Shown here: positions 22,088-33,653 of the stretch, one piece after another | Position numbering within the stretch: the stretch's first letter is position 1 | How the letters are laid out: every line of letters begins with the position of its first letter | DNA from: Lotus japonicus | Lineage: Eukaryota; Streptophyta; Magnoliopsida; Fabales; Fabaceae | Assembly (NCBI RefSeq): GCF_012489685.1 | Contig: NC_080045.1 | Coordinates: forward strand, 3,787,001-3,851,000 | Reading direction: 5' to 3' | DNA length: 64,000 nt | The notes under the pieces: generated by a model | Database searches by the model: none | What the model saw: the letters and a program-made list of their open reading frames with translations, nothing else | Told to the model about the DNA's origin: nothing | Program-made: the position numbers and the translations under genes

Positions 22088-25000
22088 GTAGCTTTCGCTG
22101 GTTGATATGCTTTCATCTGGAGTGAAGATCATAAGAAATGGAGTTCTTTTATGTCAATTAGTTTGAATTTCATTCTTCGTTTGGAGTTGTTGAACTGTTT
22201 GCGTTTAATTCGTTTGCAGCGTTCTGGAATCACTGATTGAAGAAGATTAGGTCAGAAGTGATGTTCGATTCACTGCTCTGTGGAAAATATTTATTCCTTC
22301 TCTCTATCTCTCTTTTTTTCTTTCTGGTTTTTTATTATAAGATGTGGTCGAGAGTACGAGGGAGAATTCAACCTTTAGGTTTTCTTATTATTGATATAAT
22401 TTTATTGCTTTACGTTTTTTCTGGATTGGCTTCTGTCGCTAGAATTCATTTTATATTTTCATGTCGTGGATGTTTTTTAGCTAGAAGATTGAGATGTAGG
22501 AGGATCAATTTAATCAATCTTGATGTTAGCGTTTGCATCATACTTTAAAATATTGATATAGAAGTTGCTAAATTGTGGACGGATTATGGAGGATGCATTT
22601 TGATCTATATAGGACAGGAGTAATCTCGTTTTTGCATGAAATGGGTTGGTTAATTTAAGTTATACAAACATTTTTACACTTATGAAGATTTAAGGCTGAT
22701 TTTTAAATGGGGCATGTCTTATTTATAAGTATTATTGATCATTTTTTTATCAGGTATAAATTTTAAGCTTGTTTTTCTACAGATATCACATCCATCGGAG
22801 GATACAAAATTGGATCTTTATGTAAAACTGTAGACGGTATCTTATTCATTTACAACTGAGGTTTTAATCTGATGATAACTGCAAACTGCTAATGTTTGTT
22901 TAATTTCTTTCACCTGTTGTCTTTTTTCTCTTTCCTGAACGTGTAAATTATAAATTGTGTCCTTTATCTGCTGCAGTTTCGTGTTTGGTGTTGTTCTTCT
23001 AAGCATCTTGGCTTTGTCCATTATTCGGGTGACCTTGATCTAGGGTGTAAATTTTGGTCTTTTTTTTTTTGAACAATTTTAAATCCGAATTACTTGCACA
23101 CTGATCTTTTGTGTCACTGGTTGCATGTCTCTCTCGTTTCTACTTCTGGATCAGAGCTATTTGGGAGACTGAGGTTACCTGCTTGCTTCTGGATTACTCA
23201 TAGCTTAGTAATTTACACTTCAACAGTGGGGAAGTTTCTTTGAATTGATTATCTATTTGATTATCTGCTGGAGTTCCTTTGTGTTTTAATCATCAGGGTT
23301 GATTTGGGTACCTTTGTGTTTGTGTTGGTTTGGAGAACACTACGTTCTACTAGAACTATGAGGTTTGAGACTGTACATCTTAGTTATATTTGCCCTTTGC
23401 AGCCAGAGGTTGCTCTTTTGCTTCTGATCTGCTGCGTTTGCGTGCCAGCTGGGCCGTTCAAGGTGTATCAGTTTTTTGGGTGTTGTATTTATCTTCTTTC
23501 TCATTAACTGCGCCTCAGTCATTTTCCCTCTGAACTGAAGGAACTGATTATGGTGCTGTTTTTAGGAACAATTATCCTTCTGAAGGAGCTGACTATTTCT
23601 GCGTCAGTTATTTGCCTTCTGCGGGCATTGTAGGTTTGGGGAATATTGAACTCTGATATGCTCTCAATATTTGTGTTATCAACTTCATTGTCGGTATTCT
23701 TCTGTTTCAAGACTGCACCTTTGAGGGGTGTAGGACTTCCCACTTTCTGAATCTCCACTTTGTTCTCTTGTTATTTACCCTCTGAAGTGCAGGAATTTGA
23801 AATGAGTGCTGTTATGTTTTACTAGATCTGCTTTGTTTGGAGCACATGCTTGGACATCGGGTTTGTGAGGTTGTATAGCAATGCTGGGAAGGGGCTTTGT
23901 ATGTACTTCTTTATAAGTGCCGGGAAGGGGCTTTATAGCGATGTATAGTGATACTAGTTTAATTTGTTATGAGTACTACTTTATAGTTTTAAGTTTTGGA
24001 ACTCAAGGCATAAAATTGATCCTAATATATATATCATTCGTTTTTTTTAGTTGGTATGTCTCTCTGGGTTCTGGATTTGCCTTTCTTGTGGTGTGATCGG
24101 TGATAGTTTCTTTGTCTTGCTCAGGAATTTGAGGCAGCATCGTTGGGCTCTTGTTTATGAATGATGATCTGAGTCTGGGAAATCTGCTACTCTTCTTTCA
24201 CTCTTTTATTGATAACTCCTTATTTGATCGATGATAAGAATTCCTGATTTCATATTCTCTTCTTCACAGTGGATACGGGGGCAGCATATTTGGGTCTTTT
24301 TGTTCTTGTGCTATCTTGAAGCATTTTGAGACAGCTTGTACTTCCAATCTGGGTCTTGGTTTGGGGAAATTTGCCAGCCTTCTTACACCGTTCTGTTGAT
24401 ACTTTTATCATGATATGCAAGTTTATCTTCTATACTATTTTAATTGGATATCTTCTTGATCACAGAGGCTGCCTCAGTCAATGCCATGGAAAGTTAGAAG
24501 TTAGTTCAAACGTGGAATTATTGGTATTCTCCCCGCCCTATGTCAGCTGTATTTGCATGAAATTATTAGATAATCGTGTATGACATGATTAAGTTCCAAA
24601 TTTACTATCTGTTACTTACCACCATTATCAAATTTATGTATATTCCAAGTTACTGTTGTTGCTTTTGTTTTGGGATTTCATTGCAGGAAGAACAAAAATT
24701 GGCAGAAGGGTTCGAGATTTGACTCTAGGGTATTGAAATGGATTTCTATAATTTATCCATCTGAATCATTTATCAGGATACATGATTGAGTTTCTTTTAT
24801 TGAGTTTGTTTTTCTTGCTTCTACTGTCTGTTTGTGAATTATATTGTGTACTTGTTCTTGCACTTTGGTTTGGTGTTGAATTATGTCATGTAACATCCTG
24901 CAAAGCCGTATAATTTGGTGATCTTTCTTTGGAGATTGAATATAAAAGTATGTGTCATCAGTTCTGTGTATTTTTCGTGTTTCTGTCTTATGGTTGGGAC

Positions 25001-25170
25001 TGCTTTGAGACATGAGTATTACTGTTTTGTAGTTTTAGAAGTTGGGGGATGAACAGGGATCGAGTCCCTTGCTATGTTTATTCGTTTGCAGCAGGCTGGC
25101 GGGTCATCACTGGTTCCAATGTGTCTCCGGTTGAAGAGCAGTTCATAGATAAAATATGTTTTGCGTCCTA
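22088..25170 (+). repeat. Large module, copy C
   Basis: Repeats copy A in the same order and orientation. A small gap near 24030 removes part of the A sequence around 18900-19040. Ends before the small-module array. Confidence 0.8.
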
Positions 25171-25189
25171 TGATGGTTGATTGGTCTGC

Positions 25190-26904
25190 ATAAATATAAT
25201 ATCCTCTCTCTCTCTTACTTATTTGGGTGGCTTCATTCATTATATGTACGGATCGAACTTTGAACTTGTTTATCCTCTTCTTCTGCATTGTTGGGTCGAC
25301 GAGTTCTGCATAGCAGTGAGTTTAAGTTGGTGAACTTCTTGAGATTGTGAATTCTTTCTGTTCTAATCGTTGGTTGTCCTTTCGTATTGCTTTTCCTTCT
25401 AGATTTAAAACGATGTGATTTTTGCTTGAGTGTTACAGGGTAGATAATCTGAGGTTAGTGTAGGCGCTGTTGTGGAGATATAAGTCTAACCTTAGGGTTA
25501 TCAGTTATTGATACATTTTTTTTTTGTTTCTTTTTCTGCCTGAGTTTTAGTTTTTGGCTTTTAACAGTGTGATTTGGCAGTGGTGAAGAATTGTGTTGCC
25601 GGATCAGGTTCTTGAATAGCTTGTTTTGCGGATTTGAATGGTTGACAGCTCTGGAAAAATCTGATTTCTTTTCTCTGTCACTTACTTACTTTGGTGCCTT
25701 TGTTTAATTTCTTCTCTCTCTCTATCACTTATTTTGGTGGCTTTGTTTACAAGTTGTATGGATTGAACTCTGAACCTGTTTAACCTCTTCTGCTGCAGTA
25801 TTGTGTCAAGGTAGTAAGTTCAGCATATCGGTGAGCTGTCTGTTTAAGTTAATAAACTCTGTTCCAATTGTGGATTCCTTTTTCTAGATCTTTGGTTGTT
25901 CTTTCTTAGTGCTTTTCTTCTAGATTTTTACAATTATGTGATTTCTGCATTTTCTTCTAGGTTTTTGCAACTGTGATTTCTGCTTGGGTGTTACAGGGTA
26001 TATTATCTATGAGGTTTGTGTCGACGCTGTGGTGGAGACTCTACCAGTGTAGCTCAACCTTAGGTTTACTAGTCATTAATACACTTTTTCACTGTTTCTG
26101 CTCTCTTTGCGTTGGTTCTAGTTTTGGCTTTTCATGGTGTGATGATTGAATGGTTGAATGCTCTGGATAAATATGATCCCCCTCCGTCTCTCTCTAACTT
26201 GCTTATTTTTGTGGCTTTGCTTGTTTAATTTCTTCTCCCTCTCACTTATTTTGGGATTGAACTCTGAAACTGTTTAACCTCTTCTTCTGCAGTTTTGTGT
26301 TCATATAGTATGTTCGAATGGATGATGGCTCTGGATAAATCCCCCCTCTCTCTCATTTATTTTGGTGGCTTTGTTAAACTCTCTCTCTCTCTCTATCACT
26401 TATTTTACAAGATATACAGATTGAACTCTGAACCTGTTTAACCTCTTCTGCTGCAGTGTTGTGTTTAAATAAAAAGTTCTTCATAGCAGTGAGCCATCTG
26501 TTTAAGTTGTTGAACTCTATTGGGTTGTAAATTCTTTTTGTTCCAACCTTTGGTTCTCCTTTCTTACTGCTTTGTCTTCTAGATTTCCTACTAAGTGCTT
26601 TCTGCTTGGGGTTACAGGGTAAATAATCTATAAGGTTGGTGTGGACGCTGTGGTGGATATTCTTATAGAGAAGTTCAACCTTAGGTATATTAGTCATTGA
26701 TACAATTTGTTTCTCTGTTTCATCACTCTTTGTGTGGGTTCTAGTTTTGGCTTTCACGGTGTAATTTGGTAGTGGTGTAGGTCTTGCCGCATCAGGATTT
26801 TTTAACAGCTTGGTTTGGTAGATTCGGAATGGTTGATGGCTCTTGATAAATCTAATTTCCCCTCTCTCATTTACTATCTTGAGGGATTTGTTTAATTTCT
26901 CTCT

Positions 26905-26960
<56 letters not shown>

Positions 26961-27900
26961 ACACACTTATTTTACAAGATGTACAAATTGAACTCTGAAC
27001 TTGTTTAACCTCTTTTGCTGCAGTGTCAAGTTGAAACCCATAGCAGTGAGCTGTCTGCTTAAGTTGGTGAACTCTATTGGGTTGTGAATTCTTTTTGTTT
27101 CAATCTTTGGTTCTCCTTTCTTAGTGTTTTTTCTTCTAGATTTACTACTCTGTCATTTCTGCTTGGTTGTTACAGTGTAGATAATCTATGAGGTGGTGTA
27201 GATGCTGTGGTGGAGATTCTAACAGAGAAATTCAACCCTTAGGTTTACTAATCGTTGATACATTTTTTCTCTGTTTCCTTTTCTCTTTGTGTGGGTTCTT
27301 GTTTGGGCTTTTCACGGTGTGATTTGGCAGTGGTGGGGATCTCCTAACTTGCCGCATCAGGATTTTCGAACAGCTTGGCTTGGCAGATTCAAATGGTTGA
27401 AGGCTCTGGATATTTCTAATCCCCCCTCCTCTCACTTACTCATTTTTGTGGCTTTGTTTAATTTCTTCTCTCAATCAATTAACAAGATGTACTGATTGAA
27501 CCCTGAACCTGTTTAACTTCTTCTGCTGCAGTGTTGTGAAATATTAAGTTGCGCATATCCGTGAGCTTTCTGTTGAAGTTTCTGAACTATATTGGGTTGT
27601 GAATTCTTTTCCAATCTTTGGTTCTTTTCTTTTGGTGCTTTGCCTTCTAGATTTACTATTATGTGATTTCTGCTTGGGTGTTACAGGGTAGATAACCCAT
27701 AAGGCTGGTGGTGTAGACGGTGTCTAACAAAGGAGTTCAACCCTAGGTTTATTGGACATTGATACATAATTTCTTCTGTTTCTTCTCTATTCGTGTGAGT
27801 TCTACTTCTGGCTTTTCACGGTGTGATTTAGCAGTGGTGTAGATCTCCTGTCATGTCGCATCACAGTTTTGCATAGCAGTGAGCTGTCTGTTTAAGTGGG
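25190..27900 (+). repeat. Small-module array of five exon-pair units
   Basis: Five units of about 510-620 bp. Each has a GTTACAG-bounded block of roughly 65-80 nt (starting near 25440, 25997, 26620, 27177, 27689) and, in at least four of them, a short 22-32-nt block ending at GTGAGC. Between them are pyrimidine-rich runs (CTCTCTCTC). The same two block types occur singly in modules A and B (for example 17247 with 17368, and 20310 with 20458). Splice-site dinucleotides are kept in all units although the blocks have diverged. Confidence 0.7.
26909..26957. repeat. (TA)n microsatellite
   Basis: About 24 uninterrupted TA units within one intron-like stretch of the small-module array. Confidence 0.95.
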
Positions 27901-30100
27901 TAAACTCTACTCTGCTTCTAGGTTTAGAGAAATTTGCAATTCTTCTGTCATTGTTTTATGATAATATATTATATCTACAACAAGAATTCCTGATTGGATA
28001 TTCTCTTCAACGATATTAAGCAAGTTTGGTTGGGTTCTTTTTGCTCTTATCAGTTCTTGGAAAATTTGGGACAGCTTGGTTGGGCTATCTTTGATCTTAT
28101 GATTGGCGTCTTGGTTTGGATAAACTGCTCTACTTCTAATATTTTATTCATATTTTTGTTATGATATATAAGATTAAGCATCTTCTTATCCTTACTCTAA
28201 TTGGATATCCTCTTGATCACAGAGCCTGCCTCCATAATTGGGAACTTGGTTCAAAGTTCAAACGTAAAACAACTTTTCCTGGGTGTATCATATGTTACCT
28301 GTTGGTATTTTCTTTTTCCTCCATCCACTGGTTAGCTGGTTTTGCAAGAAACTATTAGATATAGTGACATGATTAGGTTTGGAATCTACTATTTCTTACT
28401 GCCATAACCAGATTTATCTATATTCTTTTTGTGGTGGGTGTTCTTAAGGGATTTTATAGCAGGAAGAGCAAAGATTGGCAGGAGGGATTTCAATATTATG
28501 GTGGACCTTGTCTAGGTTTTGTTATATTTTTTTGGTTTAGTTCTGGATCGGCTGTCTTTTTTCAGAGGCTTCATATTATTTTCTTAACGGTGTGACAGTG
28601 AAGAAGTTCTAAGTTATACATTGGTCATCTCAGCAGGAGGAGCATGGAATAGTTGGGCTCTCTTTTGTTCTGATCTTGTTTAGGATTGTCTTGCTTTAAG
28701 ATATCTGCTACTCTACTGTTTTGCTGATACTATGAAGTCTCCTATCCTGGTTAGATATCATCTTCATCCTTGGAATTCCCTTTAGTTTTTGGAATAGGAG
28801 AGTACACAATAGGTTATTTCTTCTAAGTTCATCTACAAAATAAAATTGGATTTTACTCTTTATTAAATTAGATTTATTAACAAGATTGTATGAATTTTTA
28901 TTAACCTTGAGTTGGTATTCCTCCAAATGTTAGATTTTATCTTCATTGCGCACATGTAATTTAGATGAAGGGAATTTAGATGTTGCCAAACTGAATCAAC
29001 TTGTATGAGTTATATTGTGCACTTGATTTTGTGCAGCTAATTATTGAGGTTGTGTGGCATCCTGCCAAGCATCTAGCCTAGCCTCACTCATGATTCGGGC
29101 GACTATAGGTTCCAGCTCTTGGTTTTTCTATTCAGTAATTCTACACTACTACAGTTTCAATTTTTTGCTATTACTTATGATGGCACATATGAGCTGGGCA
29201 CTTTGCTATTCTGCAGTTAATATTCGTGCATAATCCGGGTAACTGTTAGTTCCAGCTCTTGGTTTTTTCTATTCAGTAATTTCTATTCAGTAATTTCTTC
29301 TACACTACTACAGTTTCAATTTTTACTATTACTTACGATGGTACATGTGAACTGGGCACTCTGCTTTTCTGCAGTCAATACTCGTGCATAATTCGAGTGG
29401 ACATTACCTGTAACTTCATTATCTTCTCAGTGAGTTCTGACATTGTAGTTGTATAGGTTTGAAGTTTTTTGCAAAATAATTATACAGCAACAGTCGTGGA
29501 ATAATATGTGATGGGTATGGTATTATCTAACACGTTTAACTTTGTTTTGTTCTATTTCTAGTGTCGGCGGTAGTTCTGTACATCATCTGCCTGGATTATT
29601 CTGGGTGTCATCCGGCCTGTCGGAGTTCTCGTGTATGTTTTATGACTCACAATAACACTGAATTATATGGCTTTATGGATTACTTCTGGGGAATGTCTTG
29701 AATGTGTTTCTTTAGTTCCAGATGAAGTACCTAACTTCATATTAATCTGCTTCTTGGTTTTTCTTGGTTATGAGTAACTGAGATACTGATATTTGATCTT
29801 TACTCTCTGTTTTTAATAGGTTTTGGGAATATATTAGCTGAGACATGAAGTTATCTACTTTCAAGCATGATTTTTGAAGATATTTTGTTCTTTATGAAGA
29901 GTTCTGCTGCTTGGTTTTGGAGAAAACTGCAACTTCATTTGTTCCTTTGTTTCAGTTCTGGATGTCAAATGGTTTACCAAAATCATTATCACCTTAGTAT
30001 ACAGTTGGCATAACAAAAAAACAAATAAATGAATGTTGCAATTTCATGAGTTTTTTGTTCCGGTTTCAGACTTTGTATGGTTTATAAAATCTTATATCAA

Positions 30101-31100
30101 TATACTTTTGAATATGTCCTTTGGACATGAGTACATTAGTTATTTGTGCGGTTGATATGCTTCCTAGTTAGCACATTATTCAATTCCATTTACGAGTTGA
30201 TTCTCATTCATACTTTTGAATTGCCCTTTCAAGATTCCTCATTTTGCTACAGATTTTTTGTAGCAAGAGTATGAAGGTCTATTCATATTCCTGAACATGT
30301 AGAACTCTACATTCACGCTAGAAGATGAAGAAAAAATGATTGAGCATTATTTAGGTTATATATGTTTTGCCAAGAACTTGACCACCTTTGTTTGAAAGAT
30401 CACGCTTTATATATTTCTAAACTTCAAATGGATGGTAGAAGATTGAAGAAAAAATGATTGAGTATCTTTTACAGGGTTTGTGTTATCTTTTTAGGATCAT
30501 ATTTTAGTACGCAATAATTTGTTTTCGAATAAAGTAACATTGTCCAATCTATCTTTACATTTATGACTAACAGGATAACTAATTTTGTGTTCCTCTTGCT
30601 TACAAATTTTAAATGTAGGTTTCTATGTCAAGATGGGAACATACGGGTATTTTCATTCTTATAGTGAAGAAAAATAACTGAGCATCTTTTACAGGGTTTG
30701 TGTTAGGTTTTTAGGACCATACTTAGTATGCAATGGTTGACAAGTTGGTATTATTAAGTAACGTTGTCCAATCTATCTTTATATCTATGACCAATAGTAT
30801 ATAAGTTTCTATTCAATGAAGTAAAACATTAAGACAAGTTTGTTTACCTAGATTTGGATCCACACCTGAAATAATGTTTTTTATGATACCATAAATTTGT
30901 AATCTTATAATCATTTTTAATTTACATTTTTTTTCATTACATTTTTCACTCTCATCTTATCTCACTTTCATGTAGATAGATAGTCATATCTTTCACTTGT
31001 GTCATCTATTCCAGAGATTATTTTTCCTAACTTATAGTGTTTATGATAACCAAATTGTTGCCATACAAAATGAAACGTATAAAGTTAGATTAAGGGTGAG
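30101..31100. other. AT-rich stretch without recognised gene
   Basis: No long frame. The phrases GTTTGTGTTA..TTTTTAGGA and CAATCTATCTTTA recur near 30476/30697 and 30545/30769, so there is a degenerate roughly 220-bp tandem duplication. Nothing else stood out. Confidence 0.4.
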
Positions 31101-31106
31101 GGTGCT

Positions 31107-32105
31107 ATTTAAGTATCGTAACCTTAAAATTAATCCCTAAATCTAATAATTCCTAATCCCTAATCCCTAACAAATTAATCAGAAGAAACCTAAACCTAAG
31201 ATAGAATGAGGGAGAAAAAACGAAGGAGGGTTCTCCTACGGAACAGGATGATGGCTTCGCCGGAGGAGAAGAAGGAGCTTGTCCAACTTCGAAGCGTCTC
31301 GACCGGCACCTCTTCCACGTGTCGTCGCTCCTCATCGTTGCAACTAGTCATCGATTCAGTTCTCCCTCCAATAACCCATGACAGTACCATTCTCCCTTCC
31401 CCTGTCATGACCACCAGCCACGATAACATCAAAACAAAAAACACCCTTGCCATAACATAATAGAGGCTCAGCATCATCACCATGAAAATACCCAGTTCGT
31501 TATCCCTAACTCTTCTCCTTACCATCGAAGAATCCTTCTTCTCGCCATCAAAGAAATCAAAACCTCCATGACTACCAACTTCTCCTTCTCAGCCAAACAT
31601 CAACACCAAACCTCAATTAGAACCTTCTACAGATATTTACCCACAAAACCCTAGTCTCCATCGTGGACCCAGATCCCTTTTCACAGCCTCTCAATCATTG
31701 AACCCAAGTTCTTCCCACCAACAGCAAAATCGCAAGACATATTCTCTTATGAGATCAACTCAGGGCCCGCTCCTCCCACCATTGCAGATGTGAGACCACT
31801 GCGTCGGAGCCCCTAACTAACCACCATCGACACTTTGGAGCTTCTCAGCCGGCACCTCTTCGACGTGTCATTGCTCCTCACCATTGCAACCACCGCACCA
31901 GCTGTTGTGTTCTCCGTCGCCCCAACCGCTGCAGCGGCCTTCATTTTCCAATTCCACAACAAGGCAAACCAGCCACCACCGTGGGTTCTCCACCACGCCG
32001 ATGAACCCAAGTTAGGGTTCACTAACTGAGCTCGAACATAATTTGTTAGGAATTATGGATTATTAGATTTAGGGATTAATTTTAAGATTAAAATGTCTAA
32101 GTATT
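31107..32105. mobile_element. Inverted-repeat (TIR) element about 1 kb
   Basis: About 60 bp at the left end (TTAAAATTAATCCCTAAATC followed by TAATAATTCCTAA) reappears in inverted form at 32040-32100 (GATTTAGGGATTAATTTTAA). The inside is GC-richer and gene-like, with two related segments, CCGGCACCTCTTCCACGTGT (about 31300) and GCCGGCACCTCTTCGACGTG (about 31850), but no convincing frame. It may hold captured host sequence. Superfamily and target duplication are unresolved. Confidence 0.5.
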
Positions 32106-32732
32106 ATTTATTAATACATGTGTAATAAAATAAATATAAAAAAGTCATGTGGAATCGATGACTATGCAAAAATAGAGTCACATAAGCACATAACACGGGT
32201 AGGGCCTTATTTAGATTTAAAAAAATTAGACTTAAACTCGCGCGATGCGCGGAGGAATAAAGAATCATGATTTTGCTAGATAAGAAAGTGATATATTAAC
32301 TTATAAAAATATTTGAATAAAATAATTAATGTGATTTGGATCCATTTGGTGTCAAACAATTTCGTGTCATCACAATGTAGCAATAAGCGAGGAGCCGAGC
32401 ACACTCGAGGGAAGCAAATAACATGATTAAGAACATACAGATCGAAAAAGAAAATATGAACAGTATAATTGTTACAAATATCTTACAAATTTCATTACAA
32501 GTGGTATAATAGCTTCATGAATAACCATAGCTATAATAGCTTCATGAATAACCAGAACATCTACTTTTCTTGCAGAGTATCAATAGTACAAAAGGTCACT
32601 TAACATTGGTATAAAGAAAGAACAATGAAGGAATGGAGTAATGATATGGCATTATTGAGGAAAGAAAAAGAAACATATGATCTCTCTTCTTTCACATAAC
32701 AAAACTAAACCCATGTTCTAACTTAAATATTT

Positions 32733-33653
32733 TAAAAAGATTTCTCCATAACTATAGGAGTTCACCAAAGGTCAACCCTAAGTATCTATTTCTTTATTTT
32801 GGTTCTAGATGTAGTGAAAAATTAAAATGAAGAATAAATACTGGTCTAGATTCAATTGGTGGAGGATGTGATTGGTTCCCTTCAAGTCTGCATTAGCAAC
32901 TTCATGTAGCAATCCAGAATTGAATGTGGATAGAAAAATAATGGTGTCTTACTGTCATTATCCAACTTCAATGACACTTAACTCATAACTTCAAGTCAAA
33001 GGCGAAGGCAAGAGAAGGTCACACAGTACTACTCCCCTTACAAAATATAAGGGTTTGGTTACAATACTTCAATGACACTCAGAAACTTACATAAATTTGA
33101 AAGAGAGAGAGAGTGAGAGGCAAGACTAAACTTTCTATTTAACATCATCGACAATACCCGACATGCATTTCTCCTCTTGCTTAGCTTTTCTCTTCCTTTA
33201 GAGTCTTTTTCTCCTGCATAAAGAGAAGACAAAAAGGTTAAAAAGAAAAAAAAAATAGAAGGCATGAATTACAACCTCTAAGGTTAACTACTTTCCTTGA
33301 GTAATAATAAGATCAACATCAGCCCTATGAGAACTAATAACAACTCTAAATAGTGTAATGGATAATTAAAGATGCGTCACAAATACTGAAAGGTTAAAAA
33401 AACATGCAGAGAAGGAAAAATACTGCAGCTCTAATTTTTAACTTCCTCCTTCACATACACAATAACTTCTTTCAGTTCTTATTAATAGAATTCTGTTTTC
33501 CCTTTATTTTGCCATGTATGAATTCTGTTTTTCCTGTAGTGGGAATTTTGTTGTCCTCTCTACTGCCCCACATAGGTTAGGCCTCGGCATGATTTTTATT
33601 TTCCCTTCTAATGCCAGCCTGCTTAATTGGAACTTCTAACAAACATATACACA
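32733..33653. repeat. Segment duplicated at 46181-47095
   Basis: The sequence from AAAAGATTTCTCCATAACTA to AACATATACACA is nearly identical to 46181-47095, with a few base and small indel differences. In the other copy it continues directly into what lies here at 37159-37291. Confidence 0.9.

Larger units (their letters stand above)
16695..30100 (+). ncRNA. Putative multi-exon non-coding transcription unit
   Basis: About 13 kb follows the TATA-like box. The plus strand is persistently T-rich, as plant introns are. Short, less T-rich blocks are bounded by good splice sites: TTTGCAG|..., GTTACAG|..., and ...CTTAG|GTTT, ...|GTGAGC. Examples are 25799-25830, 25997-26063, 26457-26488, 27024-27045 and 27532-27560. 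No block or chain of blocks stays open for translation in the frames I checked. I infer a spliced long non-coding RNA or the decayed remnant of an intron-rich gene. I do not recognise the sequence and have no expression evidence. Extent is approximate. Confidence 0.35.

Noticed and set aside
24150..24260. C/D-box snoRNA candidate (TGATGA near 24161, CTGA near 24246, ATGAA/TTCAT ends; also 19175-19265)
   Set aside because: The C-box is broken in the copy at 19175, an internal ATGATAA lies too close to the D-like box for a guide, and no rRNA complement was evident.
18133..24583. Frames of 60-134 codons within modules A-C (for example 18133-18537 and 22237-22548)
   Set aside because: Leucine/phenylalanine-rich from T-rich intron-like DNA, broken differently in each module copy, and not bounded by start or splice context.
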